Below are positions 34,104-44,385 of a stretch of DNA of 64,000 bases, in pieces; positions within the stretch are counted from its first letter, which is position 1; every line of letters starts with the position of its first letter. The notes beneath the pieces are model-generated. The model saw only the letters and a program-made list of their open reading frames with translations. It had not been told where the DNA came from and did no database searches. This stretch comes from Porticoccaceae bacterium (lineage in GTDB: Bacteria > Pseudomonadota > Gammaproteobacteria > Pseudomonadales > Porticoccaceae). The DNA lies in the NCBI GenBank assembly GCA_029254005.1, contig JAQWYJ010000028.1, forward strand, positions 47,292 through 111,291, in the 5' to 3' direction. The position numbers and the translations under genes are program-made.

Positions 34104-35006
34104 ATGAAAGTCCTTTACCGAAAGCTTCTCAAAGAACCCTTGATACAATTTTTATTAATTGGCCTTGCACTTTTTTTTTGCGAACGCTGGATCAATCAAA
34201 AGGATTACTCTGACGATCAATTCCGCATTTTAGTAAATGATCAAATTATTGCTCAGTTTATGCAGCAGCAAGTTAAAAAGTTTGATCCTCTGAAGGCTCA
34301 ACAGCAGGTTGAACTACTAAGTGATGTGCAGCGACAGCGCTTAGTAGATGATTATGTGCGTGGTGAGACACTTTACAGAGAAGCAAAGGCTCTGAATCTT
34401 GACCGTGACGATCAAATTATACGGCGCCGGCTGATGCAAAAAATGGATTACCTTGCCCAAGGATTTTATGATGATATTGACGCTGTCACCGAGAATGATC
34501 TCACCACATACTATAATTTAAACCAGCAGGATTACAAAAAACCATCGAGAATAACCTTTACTCATGTATACGTAGCATTTGATCAAAAGAAGCATGATTC
34601 AGAGGCTTCCGCAGCGCTTGAGGCGGGAGAAATTCTAAAAATCTTGCGAGAAAATAATATTCCTTTTGAGCAGTCTGGTCTCTATGGTCAACGGTTCCTA
34701 TATAACCGCAATTATGTTAATCGAGACGTTGATGAGATTAGCAGTCACTTTGGCCAAGCGTTTAAACAGCAGATATTTGATCTTGAGTTTGAGCGACCGC
34801 AATGGCAGGGTCCGATAAAGTCATCCTACGGGTGGCATCTAATTTTAATGACGCACAAAGAACAAGCCTATATTCCGCCACTAAGTGAGATTGGCAGTAT
34901 CGTGCTTGCGGATGTGCAACGACAGCGACAACAAAAAGTAAAGCGACAAGCAATTCAAAAACTGCAATCCAAGTATGAGATAATCGATCGAGATCAACGG
35001 CAGTGA
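34104..35006 (+). CDS. Membrane-anchored PpiC/parvulin-type peptidyl-prolyl isomerase
   Basis: N-terminal TM; SurA-N-like helical segment; WQGPIKSSYGWHLILMTHKE parvulin C-terminal signature. Confidence 0.82.
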   Translation: MKVLYRKLLKEPLIQFLLIGLALFFCERWINQKDYSDDQFRILVNDQIIAQFMQQQVKKFDPLKAQQQVELLSDVQRQRLVDDYVRGETLYREAKALNLDRDDQIIRRRLMQKMDYLAQGFYDDIDAVTENDLTTYYNLNQQDYKKPSRITFTHVYVAFDQKKHDSEASAALEAGEILKILRENNIPFEQSGLYGQRFLYNRNYVNRDVDEISSHFGQAFKQQIFDLEFERPQWQGPIKSSYGWHLILMTHKEQAYIPPLSEIGSIVLADVQRQRQQKVKRQAIQKLQSKYEIIDRDQRQ

Positions 35007-36007
35007 GCCTTCGTTTATTTTTAACACTTTGGGTTTTATCTATTGTGACATCAGCAATGGCTGATGAGGCGCGACCGGTATATGTCGAAATTACTCAAAC
35101 ATCGCCACTGAATTATCTGCTTAAGTGGAAGATTCCTCCGGTTATGGCATCGGGAAAAGAGCCAATTATTAGCCTTAAACATGCCGACTGTAAGGTAACT
35201 GATGGCAGTTTTCAGTCTCAACAGGTACTTTTAGGTCGGCAGTTGTATCAGTGCACTCAGCCTAATGTGAGTTTTAAAGTGCACATAGATTATCCCGATG
35301 GTAATCCTGCACTGACATCACTAGTCGTATTTACTAGTTTGACTTCTCAGCCACAACAGGTTTTTTCAGGCCCTGAGTTAAGCATTATTCCAATAGGGCC
35401 AAAAGCAGTGCCGGCCTCAGTAGTCAGGCAATATACTCAGGCTGGCGTAGTGCATATTTTAGTTGGCATTGATCACTTGTTATTTGTTCTCTGCCTGATG
35501 GTTATTGCAGATAACTTTAAACGCTTAGTGTTAACTGTGACAGGATTTACGGTTGCGCATTCGATTACTTTGAGTCTTGCGACCCTAAATATCATTGAAG
35601 TTAGAACGGAATTGGTAGAAACTTTAATTGCACTAAGTATTCTGTTATTGGCAGTGGAAATTACCAATCAACGACGATCACCCTCGCAAAAAAGTTTTAC
35701 TTGGAGACATCCTGTATCTGTATCCTCAGGATTTGGATTACTTCACGGCTTTGGTTTTGCTGTCGTGCTTCAAGATCTGGGTTTACCTGAATCGATGAAA
35801 ATTCAAGCTTTGTTGTTTTTTAATGTCGGTGTTGAGATCGGCCAGATACTATTTATCGTGGCAATGTTGGCACTGTATTGCGGCGCTACGCAACTTAGTC
35901 CTTATATTGCAACGCAACGGCAACGCCTAATTGACTTAGGTATTTACTCTATTGGTTGTTGCAGTGCATTTTGGTTACTCTCTCGAAGTGTGCTGCTACT
36001 GCCGTAG
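35003..36007 (+). CDS. HupE/UreJ_2 family membrane protein with N-terminal periplasmic domain
   Basis: GVVHILVGIDHLLFVLCL, FTVAHSITLSLA, GFGLLHGFGFA; GTG start overlaps the upstream TGA. Confidence 0.88.
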   Translation: MSLRLFLTLWVLSIVTSAMADEARPVYVEITQTSPLNYLLKWKIPPVMASGKEPIISLKHADCKVTDGSFQSQQVLLGRQLYQCTQPNVSFKVHIDYPDGNPALTSLVVFTSLTSQPQQVFSGPELSIIPIGPKAVPASVVRQYTQAGVVHILVGIDHLLFVLCLMVIADNFKRLVLTVTGFTVAHSITLSLATLNIIEVRTELVETLIALSILLLAVEITNQRRSPSQKSFTWRHPVSVSSGFGLLHGFGFAVVLQDLGLPESMKIQALLFFNVGVEIGQILFIVAMLALYCGATQLSPYIATQRQRLIDLGIYSIGCCSAFWLLSRSVLLLP

Positions 36008-36040
36008 TATAAAGATCTGCATTGCCTAGGCACGAGCGGT

Positions 36041-36844
36041 TTATTTGATATGACCCAGATGTTTTGAGATCACCTTTAATGTTGGTTTAAATAATTTAGG
36101 TGTGCTCGCAACTATATGGCCGGTGTTTAAAAAATTTTCTCCACCTTGGAAGTCACTCACCATGCCGCCGGCTTCACGCACAATTAGCGCACCTGCGGCA
36201 ATATCCCAAGGCTTTAAGTGCATTTCCCAAAATACATCCATCCGCCCTGCAGCTAGATAGGCTAGATCTAGAGAAGCAACTCCTAGGCGTCTAATACCTG
36301 AGGAATTGTTTGCGAACTCATGCATGCAGGTAAGGTAATTTTTCATTTCAGCAAACGAGGGGTTACTAAACGGAATCCCCGTTGCATAGAGGGCTCCTGC
36401 TTCTTCCATGCGTCCTGAAACACGAATTCTACGACCGTTTAATCGCGCGCCATTTCCTCTACTCGCAGTAAACTCCTCGCGTTTGAATGGCTCAAGAATC
36501 ACCGCATGCTCCAGTCGTCCTCTGATTCGACAAGCAATTGAAACAGCGACATGTGGTATGCCACGAACAAAATTAGTGGTGCCGTCAAGGGGGTCAATAA
36601 TCCATTGAACTTCACTATCACGATTTCCACTGATGCCGCCTTCTTCGCCAAGAAATCCATGTTCAGGGTGGGCTTTTTTAATATGCTCTATGATCATCTC
36701 TTCCGATCGTCGATCAACCTCAGTCACGAAATCATGTCGACCTTTCTCATCAACTTTGACTAACTCAAGATTATCGGCGGCTTTGACTATCATTTCTCCA
36801 GCCTGACGCGCAGCGCGAAGAGCAATATTGACCATCGGTTGCAT
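36041..36844 (-). CDS. suhB: Inositol-1-monophosphatase SuhB (listed ORF extends to 36919; likely start about 36844)
   Basis: FLGEEGG, WIIDPLDGTTNFVRGIPH, PWDIAAGALIVREAGG. Confidence 0.96.
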   Translation of the reverse strand: MQPMVNIALRAARQAGEMIVKAADNLELVKVDEKGRHDFVTEVDRRSEEMIIEHIKKAHPEHGFLGEEGGISGNRDSEVQWIIDPLDGTTNFVRGIPHVAVSIACRIRGRLEHAVILEPFKREEFTASRGNGARLNGRRIRVSGRMEEAGALYATGIPFSNPSFAEMKNYLTCMHEFANNSSGIRRLGVASLDLAYLAAGRMDVFWEMHLKPWDIAAGALIVREAGGMVSDFQGGENFLNTGHIVASTPKLFKPTLKVISKHLGHIK

Positions 36845-36968
36845 AAACAGTTTTCCAAGTGAGATTTCGACGGCGGCATTGTACCAGAGATACTTGAGTC
36901 TGATACACTTCGCCCCCAATTTTTATTCATCGTCAATAGTCAATTAAAACACTATAAAGAGGTACATT

Positions 36969-37715
36969 GTGTCCACAACAGAGCGGCAAGCAAAGATTCG
37001 CATGGTCTTAGTTAATACTGCACACCCAGGTAATATTGGTGGTGCTGCCCGAGCAATTAAAAATATGGGCTTAACCGAATTGTATCTTGTTCAGCCAAGA
37101 GAGTTTCCTGCTCCGCGTGCTGTTTGGCGTGCCGCAGGTGCGCGCGATATTTTAGCCAATGCCACTGTTGTTGAAACGGTTGACCAGGCTATTCAAGGTT
37201 GTGGTCTGGTGGTTGGCACTAGTGCTCGGGAAAGACGCATTCCATGGCCTCTTATCAATCCACGTCAATGCGGAGAACGCATCTGGCAGGAATCATCCAG
37301 TCATGATGTTGCTTTATTATTTGGCCGTGAAGATAGAGGTCTGACTAACAGTGAATTGCATAAATGTCATTATCATGTGCATATTCCCTCAAACCCAGAT
37401 TACAGCTCGCTCAATTTAGCTACTGCGGTACAAGTACTTGCCTATGAGGTACGTATGGCGAGTTTGGCTGATGAATCTGGTGAATTACCTGTGATGGATG
37501 ACTGGGATCAGCCGCTGGCAACTGCTGATGATTTAGAGCTTTTTCATGACCACTTAGCCCAGACAATGGTAGCACTTAAATTCTATGACCCAGATAATCC
37601 TAAGCAGCTAATTACACGTATGCGGCGTCTGTTTAATCGCACTAGAATGGACAAAATGGAAATTTCGATGCTTCGTGGTCTGTTGACTGCCGCTACTCGT
37701 AAAACTGAAAAGTAG
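36969..37715 (+). CDS. trmJ: tRNA (cytidine/uridine-2'-O-)-methyltransferase TrmJ
   Basis: SPOUT motifs: NTAHPGNIGGAARAIKNMG, LFGREDRGLTNSEL, IPSNPDYSSLNLATAVQVLAYE. Confidence 0.95.
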   Translation: MSTTERQAKIRMVLVNTAHPGNIGGAARAIKNMGLTELYLVQPREFPAPRAVWRAAGARDILANATVVETVDQAIQGCGLVVGTSARERRIPWPLINPRQCGERIWQESSSHDVALLFGREDRGLTNSELHKCHYHVHIPSNPDYSSLNLATAVQVLAYEVRMASLADESGELPVMDDWDQPLATADDLELFHDHLAQTMVALKFYDPDNPKQLITRMRRLFNRTRMDKMEISMLRGLLTAATRKTEK

Positions 37716-37733
37716 TATTAGCAGCGGCGGATA

Positions 37734-37758
37734 TTAATTGACTAATTTAGTCAGGTAT
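37734..37758 (+). promoter_or_regulatory. IscR type 1 operator overlapping the isc promoter (-35 TTGACT 37738-37743, 17-bp spacer, -10 GATAAT 37761-37766)
   Basis: TTAATTGACTAATTTAGTCAGGTAT fits the type 1 IscR consensus ATASYYGACTRWWWYAGTCRRSTAT at 23/25 positions by hand. Confidence 0.88.
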
Positions 37759-37813
37759 TGGATAATGACGGTCGAAAAACAACTATACTTCAAACCTCGT
37801 CAGTAGGGCCGCC

Positions 37814-38290
37814 ATGAGATTGACAGCTAAAGGACGCTACGCTGTGACCGCAATGCTAGATTTGGCGTTGCACGCAGATTCTGGTCCGATTTCCCTGCCA
37901 GAGATTTCGGTGCGCCAAACGATATCGTTATCGTATTTGGAGCAGCTATTTGCAAAGCTGAGAAAAGCAGGCTTGGTTTTAAGTGTCAGAGGCCCCGGCG
38001 GTGGCTACCATTTGGTTGATACGCCTGAGAATATCTGTGTGGCCCAGATTATCGATGCTGTGAATGAGTCTGTAGATACGACAAGTTGTAAAGGTAAAGG
38101 AGATTGTCAAGGGGGTAGCATGTGCCTCACTCATCACCTTTGGGATAACTTAAGTGATCAGATTCATGGTTTTTTAAGTGATATCTCGCTGTTGGATCTA
38201 ATGGCCAAGCGGGATGTAAAAAATATAGCGCAACGCCAAGTAGCGCAATTACTAACCTTGAATGAAAGCATACAACCCAATGTTTGTTAA
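37814..38290 (+). CDS. iscR: Fe-S cluster regulator IscR
   Basis: Rrf2 family [21 protein letters not shown]-x5-C-x5-C cluster ligands. Confidence 0.97.
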   Translation: MRLTAKGRYAVTAMLDLALHADSGPISLPEISVRQTISLSYLEQLFAKLRKAGLVLSVRGPGGGYHLVDTPENICVAQIIDAVNESVDTTSCKGKGDCQGGSMCLTHHLWDNLSDQIHGFLSDISLLDLMAKRDVKNIAQRQVAQLLTLNESIQPNVC

Positions 38291-38303
38291 CGTGGAGTAA
38301 TTA

Positions 38304-39518
38304 ATGAGTCTTCCGATCTACCTAGATTACGCATCTACAACCCCTGTTGATCCAGTTGTTGCAGAAAAAATGATGGAATTCATGACCCCAGCTGGGCACT
38401 TTGGTAACCCCGCATCCCGATCTCATATGTTTGGTTGGCATGCTGAAGCCGCAGTAGAGGATGCACGACAAGATGTCGCTACCCTTATCGGTGCAGACTC
38501 TCGTGAAATTGTCTGGACGTCCGGAGCAACCGAAGCCAATAACCTTGCGATTAAAGGCTGTGCCCATTTTAATCAACGCAAAGGTAAGCACATTATTACC
38601 TCACGGATTGAGCATAAAGCGGTATTGGACACCTGCCGACAGTTGGAGCGAGAAGGTTTTGATGTAACCTATCTTGATCCTGATAGTAGTGGTTTAATTC
38701 AGCCTGAAATGGTGGCGGAGGCAATCAGAGAAGACACCACAATAGTGTCGATTATGCATGTTAATAACGAGTTGGGTACGCTCAATGATATTGGTGCAAT
38801 AGGTAAGCTTTGTCGACAACATAAAATTATATTCCATGTGGATGCAGCTCAAAGTGCCGGCAAGACACCGATAAACGTAGAAGAAATGTTTGTTGATATG
38901 ATGTCGTTTTCAGCACACAAGATCTATGGTCCCAAAGGTATAGGGGCGCTGTTTGTCAGGCGTAAGCCTCGAGTCAGAATTGAAGCACAAATGCATGGCG
39001 GAGGTCATGAGCGAGGTATGCGATCTGGGACACTACCGACACATCAAATTGTAGGCATGGGTCAGGCATTTAAGATTGGATTTGAGACGCTAGAGGCTGA
39101 GACTGCTAGAATAACAGCTTTGCGTGCTCGCTTGTGGGATGGCGTAGTCGATATGGAAGAGGTGCATCTAAATGGCTCAGATAATCAACACGTACCCGGA
39201 ATTGTCAATATTAGCTTTGCTTTTGTAGAGGGCGAGTCTTTGATGATGGCGCTGCGCAATCTGGCAGTTTCATCTGGATCAGCGTGTACATCAGCGAGTT
39301 TAGAGCCGTCCTATGTTTTGCGAGCGTTGGGCCTTAATGATGAAATGGCCCATAGTTCCATTCGATTTAGCATTGGCCGTTATACCACTGAGGAAGATAT
39401 TGACGCTGCAATTGCACAGGTTCGAGTTGCTGTTGAGAAATTGCGCTTACTATCGCCTTTGTGGGACATGTTTAAGGCAGGTATCGATCTAAATACGGTA
39501 CAATGGTCAGCACACTAA
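38304..39518 (+). CDS. iscS: Cysteine desulfurase IscS
   Basis: [49 protein letters not shown]. Confidence 0.98.
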   Translation: MSLPIYLDYASTTPVDPVVAEKMMEFMTPAGHFGNPASRSHMFGWHAEAAVEDARQDVATLIGADSREIVWTSGATEANNLAIKGCAHFNQRKGKHIITSRIEHKAVLDTCRQLEREGFDVTYLDPDSSGLIQPEMVAEAIREDTTIVSIMHVNNELGTLNDIGAIGKLCRQHKIIFHVDAAQSAGKTPINVEEMFVDMMSFSAHKIYGPKGIGALFVRRKPRVRIEAQMHGGGHERGMRSGTLPTHQIVGMGQAFKIGFETLEAETARITALRARLWDGVVDMEEVHLNGSDNQHVPGIVNISFAFVEGESLMMALRNLAVSSGSACTSASLEPSYVLRALGLNDEMAHSSIRFSIGRYTTEEDIDAAIAQVRVAVEKLRLLSPLWDMFKAGIDLNTVQWSAH

Positions 39519-39577
39519 GGCAAAGCGTTCAGGCAGTCTGAATGTGACAATTTTTGTAAACAACAGGAGTCATCAGT

Positions 39578-39961
39578 ATGGCTTACAGTGAAAAAGTTAT
39601 AGATCATTATGAAAACCCTAGAAACGTTGGCCAACTTGATGAGAGTTCGAAAAATGTCGGTACCGGCATGGTAGGAGCTCCCGCTTGTGGAGACGTTATG
39701 CGTCTCCAAATCAGAGTCAATGATGAGGGTGTCATCGAAGATGCGAAATTTAAGACCTACGGATGCGGGTCAGCCATAGCATCGAGTTCTTTGTTAACAG
39801 AATGGGTGAAAGGTAAACATCTAGATGATGCAGAGCAAATTAAAAATACTCAGATTGCCGAAGAACTGGCGCTACCTCCAGTGAAGATTCATTGCTCTGT
39901 TTTAGCTGAGGATGCGATCAAGTCAGCAGTTCGTGATGTCAGAGAAAAACAAGGGAGTTAA
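39578..39961 (+). CDS. iscU: Fe-S scaffold IscU
   Basis: ACGDVMRLQI, YGCGSAIASSS, LPPVKIHCSVLAEDAI. Confidence 0.98.
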   Translation: MAYSEKVIDHYENPRNVGQLDESSKNVGTGMVGAPACGDVMRLQIRVNDEGVIEDAKFKTYGCGSAIASSSLLTEWVKGKHLDDAEQIKNTQIAEELALPPVKIHCSVLAEDAIKSAVRDVREKQGS

Positions 39962-39970
39962 TGCTCTTTT

Positions 39971-40294
39971 ATGGCAATAACTATGACTTCAGCTGCCCAG
40001 CAGCACGTTCGTAAACATCTTGAGCACAGATCGTCAGGTTTGGGTGTGCGTTTAGGTGTGCGAACAACTGGCTGCTCTGGGTTGTCTTATGTCTTAGAGT
40101 TTGTTGATGAGGCGACTTCAGGTGATCAGATTTTTGATTTTGAAGGCATCAAACTAATCATTGATGTGAAAAGCTTACTCTATCTTGATGGTACTCAGTT
40201 AGATTACGTCAAGGAAGGATTGAACGAGGGCTTTGAATTTAAAAACCCCAACGTCAAGGATGAGTGTGGTTGTGGAGAAAGCTTCCACGTGTGA
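39971..40294 (+). CDS. iscA: Fe-S assembly protein IscA
   Basis: [16 protein letters not shown] ... CGCGESF. Confidence 0.97.
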   Translation: MAITMTSAAQQHVRKHLEHRSSGLGVRLGVRTTGCSGLSYVLEFVDEATSGDQIFDFEGIKLIIDVKSLLYLDGTQLDYVKEGLNEGFEFKNPNVKDECGCGESFHV

Positions 40295-40335
40295 TCTAGA
40301 GTTTCTAGGTTAAAACCATTCAGAGAGACAAACCA

Positions 40336-40866
40336 TTGAATACGTCTAATGATTGCTTTGAGATATTCTCTATTCCTATTGCTTGGGATGTCGACATTGA
40401 GGGCCTTCAGGTACGCTATCGCGCACTGCAAAAAGAGTTTCATCCTGATCGGTATGCTGACAAATCAGACGCTCAAAAAAGACTAGCTGTGCAAACTGCT
40501 GCAATTATTAACCAGGCATTTGGTACGTTAAAATCACCACTTTTGCGTGCTCAATATCTGCTTGAGAGGAGTGGTGTAAGTGCTGATCAAGAATCCTATA
40601 TTACCACTGACAGTGGATTTCTAATGCAGCAAATAGAGTTGAGGGAAGCCCTTGCGGGTGTCACTAGTGCAGATAAGCCATGGGCAGCATTAGAGCGTCT
40701 GCGATCAACGGTTGAGACGACCTATGAAAATCTACAGAGTGAGTTTCAGCAGTTTTATTCAGCTGAAAAATTTGACAGCGCGTTTAACACAGTGGCCAAA
40801 ATGCAATTTTTCAATAAGCTCCTCCAAGAGGTAGAACAGCTTGAATATGAGTTGGAGGATCTATAA
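40336..40866 (+). CDS. hscB: Co-chaperone HscB
   Basis: J-domain with HPDR; position between iscA and hscA. Confidence 0.95.
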   Translation: MNTSNDCFEIFSIPIAWDVDIEGLQVRYRALQKEFHPDRYADKSDAQKRLAVQTAAIINQAFGTLKSPLLRAQYLLERSGVSADQESYITTDSGFLMQQIELREALAGVTSADKPWAALERLRSTVETTYENLQSEFQQFYSAEKFDSAFNTVAKMQFFNKLLQEVEQLEYELEDL

Positions 40867-40868
40867 TT

Positions 40869-42737
40869 ATGGTGCTATTACAAATCTCCGAACCTGGGCA
40901 ATCCCCTCAACCCCATCAACGTAAAAATGCCGTGGGTATTGACCTTGGCACTACTAACTCTTTGGTTGCTGTTGTTCGAAGTGGAATGCCTGAAACTATA
41001 GCGGGCCAATCGGGCGATCATATACTGCCATCAGTGGTTCATTACGCTGCACAGGGCGTTGACGCGGTTGGTCAAGAGGCTGTTGGTTTTAATGTTAGTG
41101 ATCCTCTTAATACAATCTCATCAGTTAAGCGGTTAATGGGTCGTGGAATCAATGATGTTTTAATGCTAGGAGATCAATTTCCCTATACTTTTCAGCAGAT
41201 CGATGAGGGTATGCCTAAGATTGATACGGTCCACGGTTTGATAAGTCCCGTGCAGGTGTCAGCAGAAATTCTTAGAACATTGGTAAATTTGGCGGAACAA
41301 TCTCTGGACGTAATGCTTGATGGCGCTGTAATCACGGTGCCCGCTTATTTCGATGAGGCTCAACGACAGGCGACAAAAGATGCTGCAACCTTAGCTGGTG
41401 TCAAGGTGCTCAGATTACTCAATGAGCCTACAGCAGCCGCTATTGCTTATGGACTTGATGCAGAGCATGAGGGCATTGTCGCGATTTATGATCTGGGCGG
41501 TGGTACTTTCGATATTAGTATTTTACAGCTGACTCGCGGCGTATTTGAAGTGCTGGCTACCGGTGGTGACTCGGCGCTTGGTGGTGATGATTTAGATCAT
41601 GCTATCGCGCAATGGCTGCGTGTGCAGTCAGGTATGAATGAGTCTTTGAACCCTATGGAACAGCGCATTCTTTTGGAAGCCGCCAAAGCTGCCAAAGAGG
41701 AATTAACGGAAATCGATCAAGTTAACGTTGCAATTCTTGAGTGGGAAGGATCCTTAACGCGGTCTGTTATGAATGGACTGATTGATGATTTAGTCGCTAG
41801 GACTATTCGGTCTTGCCGCCGGACTATGCGTGATGCTGGTATTTCTGTCGATGAAATTCAGAATGTTGTGTTAGTAGGTGGATCTACCCGTAACCCTTTG
41901 GTGCGCGAGCAAGTGGCCAAGTTTTTTGGCCTGCAACCAATGTGTAGCTTGGACCCAGATAGTGTTGTTGCCTTGGGCGCTGCGATTCAGGCGGATATCT
42001 TGGTAGGCAATAAATCTGCTGGTGATATGTTGCTGTTGGATGTTATTCCGCTTTCATTAGGTATAGAAACCATGGGTGGTTTGACTGAAAAAATCATTCA
42101 TCGCAATGCCACTATTCCAGTTTCAAAAGCGCAGGATTTTACCACCTTTAAAGACGGTCAGACGGCTATGGTTATTCATGTGCTGCAGGGTGATCGAGAA
42201 TTGGTGGATGATTGTCGATCTTTAGCAAAATTTGAATTACGAGGCATACCCCCTATGGTGGCCGGTGCGGCAAAGATTCGTGTTACTTATCAGGTTGATG
42301 CTGACGGATTACTTAACGTTACGGCTCGGGAACTAACGAGTAATGTTGAATCCAGAATTGAGGTGAAACCATCCTACGGTTTGGGTGAGACTGAGATAAC
42401 TAAAATGCTGCAAGATTCTTTTAGTTACGCGCGGGATGATATGCAAGCTAGAGCACTGCGAGAGCAACAAGTAGAGGCCGATCGAATGGTTGAAGATTTA
42501 TCCACAGCCCTTGTAAAAGACGCTACTAGTCTTCTTTCAGAAGAAGAAAGTCAATGTCTTAATCTGGCCATTACTGAACTACAAAAATTGCGTTTGGAAA
42601 CAACTGAACACCGTGTTCTTGCTAGAAAAATTGAAGCGGTGGGAAAAATAAGTGAAACCTTTGCAGCCAGGCGTATGGATGCATCAATTAAAAGCGCTTT
42701 GGCAGGACAGAGTCTTGATGACATTGAGCGCGGTTAA
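40869..42737 (+). CDS. hscA: Fe-S chaperone HscA
   Basis: Hsp70 signatures [28 protein letters not shown]. Confidence 0.97.
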   Translation: MVLLQISEPGQSPQPHQRKNAVGIDLGTTNSLVAVVRSGMPETIAGQSGDHILPSVVHYAAQGVDAVGQEAVGFNVSDPLNTISSVKRLMGRGINDVLMLGDQFPYTFQQIDEGMPKIDTVHGLISPVQVSAEILRTLVNLAEQSLDVMLDGAVITVPAYFDEAQRQATKDAATLAGVKVLRLLNEPTAAAIAYGLDAEHEGIVAIYDLGGGTFDISILQLTRGVFEVLATGGDSALGGDDLDHAIAQWLRVQSGMNESLNPMEQRILLEAAKAAKEELTEIDQVNVAILEWEGSLTRSVMNGLIDDLVARTIRSCRRTMRDAGISVDEIQNVVLVGGSTRNPLVREQVAKFFGLQPMCSLDPDSVVALGAAIQADILVGNKSAGDMLLLDVIPLSLGIETMGGLTEKIIHRNATIPVSKAQDFTTFKDGQTAMVIHVLQGDRELVDDCRSLAKFELRGIPPMVAGAAKIRVTYQVDADGLLNVTARELTSNVESRIEVKPSYGLGETEITKMLQDSFSYARDDMQARALREQQVEADRMVEDLSTALVKDATSLLSEEESQCLNLAITELQKLRLETTEHRVLARKIEAVGKISETFAARRMDASIKSALAGQSLDDIERG

Positions 42738-42766
42738 ACACCTACTTTTAGAGGACAAGATAAATA

Positions 42767-43105
42767 ATGGCTCGAATAGTTTTTCTTCCCCACAAAGAGA
42801 TTTGTCCAGAGGGTGCAGTAGTTGAGGCTGAAAGAGGAGAGTCCGTTTGCGATGCGGCTCTGCGAAATGGTCTGGAAATAGAGCATGCTTGTGAGATGTC
42901 CTGTGCTTGTACCACCTGTCATATTCATGTGCGTGAAGGCTTTGACTCACTTCCCGAAGCTGATGATCTGGAAGAAGATTATTTAGATAAAGCTTGGGGT
43001 GTTGATCCTGATTCTAGACTAAGCTGTCAAGTGATTGTGGAAGACAAAGATCTTGTAGTGGAAATTCCCATGTATACTATTAATATGGTCTCTGAAAGAC
43101 ATTGA
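42767..43105 (+). CDS. fdx: ISC-type 2Fe-2S ferredoxin
   Basis: HACEMSCACTTCHIHV cluster motif. Confidence 0.97.
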   Translation: MARIVFLPHKEICPEGAVVEAERGESVCDAALRNGLEIEHACEMSCACTTCHIHVREGFDSLPEADDLEEDYLDKAWGVDPDSRLSCQVIVEDKDLVVEIPMYTINMVSERH

Positions 43106-43115
43106 GGAAATTACT

Positions 43116-44093
43116 GTGAAGTACCAGCTGTCGGCTCTGTTGCGTATTACAAAGGTTGTGCTCGCCACAGCTTGTGCCCTCCTTATCAGTGCCTGTTTAA
43201 TTTCCATCGATACGGTCAATCACTACGTAGATGACGTTGTTACTGCCGAGCAATCAACCCTAGTTAGGCATACCGTTGTGTCCGAAGGGCACCCTATGGC
43301 GTTATGGGAAAAGCCTGTGGGAGAATCCAAAGGGGTTATTCTTTTCGTGCATGGAAGAACCTGGAGTGGATTACCAGATTTTGATCTTCAAGTTGAAGGT
43401 GAGGACATATCATTGATGGATGGTATGGTGGATCAGGGGTATGGTACCTATGCCGTAGATTTACGTGGTTACGGAGAAACGCCAAGAGACGCAAGCCAAT
43501 GGTTATCGCCCAAAAAGGCCGCAAATGACGTTGTTAATGTTGTTCGTTGGATTTCCCAGCGCCATGGCGAGATACCTGTACACATATTTGGCTGGTCCTA
43601 TGGTTCGGTCATTTCTTTATTGGCAAGTCAGATAGATGATAGCCATATGGCCAGCTTAACGCTGTTTGGTTTTTGGCTCGATTTGGATGCTGTGACTATT
43701 GAACCGTCGGAGTCTCCTACTTTAGAATGGCGAGTGAACACTGCCGAGGCAGCGGCGAGTGATTTTATCGTACCTGGTAGTATTAGTCAGTCGGCGATTG
43801 ATGGGTTTGTCACTCAAGCTTTGGCCGCAGACCCGGTCAGAGTAGATTGGCGGTATCAAGATGACTTTTTAACCATTGATCCTACTCAGATCAACACACC
43901 AGTATTGTTGCTGCAAGGGGAATTTGATCCTCTCACGCCAACTGCATCTCAGTCGAGACTATTTACTCGATTGAAAACAGCTGATAAGCGTTGGGTAGTT
44001 ATTTCTGGTGGTGATCATGCGGCATTCTTAGAGAGTCCGCGGTCCCGCTTTATCCGTGTGTTCAGTGATTTTATAGATCAATTTAATCTCTAA
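43116..44093 (+). CDS. Alpha/beta hydrolase with a putative lipoprotein or secretion signal
   Basis: LLISAC lipobox-like; FVHGRTWSG, IFGWSYGSVIS (GxSxG), SGGDHAAFLE. Confidence 0.85.
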   Translation: MKYQLSALLRITKVVLATACALLISACLISIDTVNHYVDDVVTAEQSTLVRHTVVSEGHPMALWEKPVGESKGVILFVHGRTWSGLPDFDLQVEGEDISLMDGMVDQGYGTYAVDLRGYGETPRDASQWLSPKKAANDVVNVVRWISQRHGEIPVHIFGWSYGSVISLLASQIDDSHMASLTLFGFWLDLDAVTIEPSESPTLEWRVNTAEAAASDFIVPGSISQSAIDGFVTQALAADPVRVDWRYQDDFLTIDPTQINTPVLLLQGEFDPLTPTASQSRLFTRLKTADKRWVVISGGDHAAFLESPRSRFIRVFSDFIDQFNL

Positions 44094-44135
44094 TCTTTTA
44101 TTACAAAGATAGAGGTTAAAAAGAGGGTGGTAGTT

Positions 44136-44333
44136 ATGCTTAAGTGGACTGATGTTTATGATATTGTCATAGAGTTAATGGAAAAACATCCTGATGTTGA
44201 TCCCCAATATGTGCACTTTGTGGACTTGCGGAACTGGGTAATGGCGTTAGATGATTTTTCTGATGATCCTGAGCGTTGTGGAGAAAAAATTCTGGAAGCT
44301 ATACAGATGACATGGATCGAAGAGCTAGACTAG
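44136..44333 (+). CDS. iscX: IscX (listed ORF begins at 44127)
   Basis: LKWTDVYDIVIELMEKHPDVDPQYVHFVDLRNWV. Confidence 0.95.
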   Translation: MLKWTDVYDIVIELMEKHPDVDPQYVHFVDLRNWVMALDDFSDDPERCGEKILEAIQMTWIEELD

Positions 44334-44385
44334 CTAAAGAGTCTGTAAGGCAAAAGGTTCAGCATGTTACCCGGGAGATCGATGG

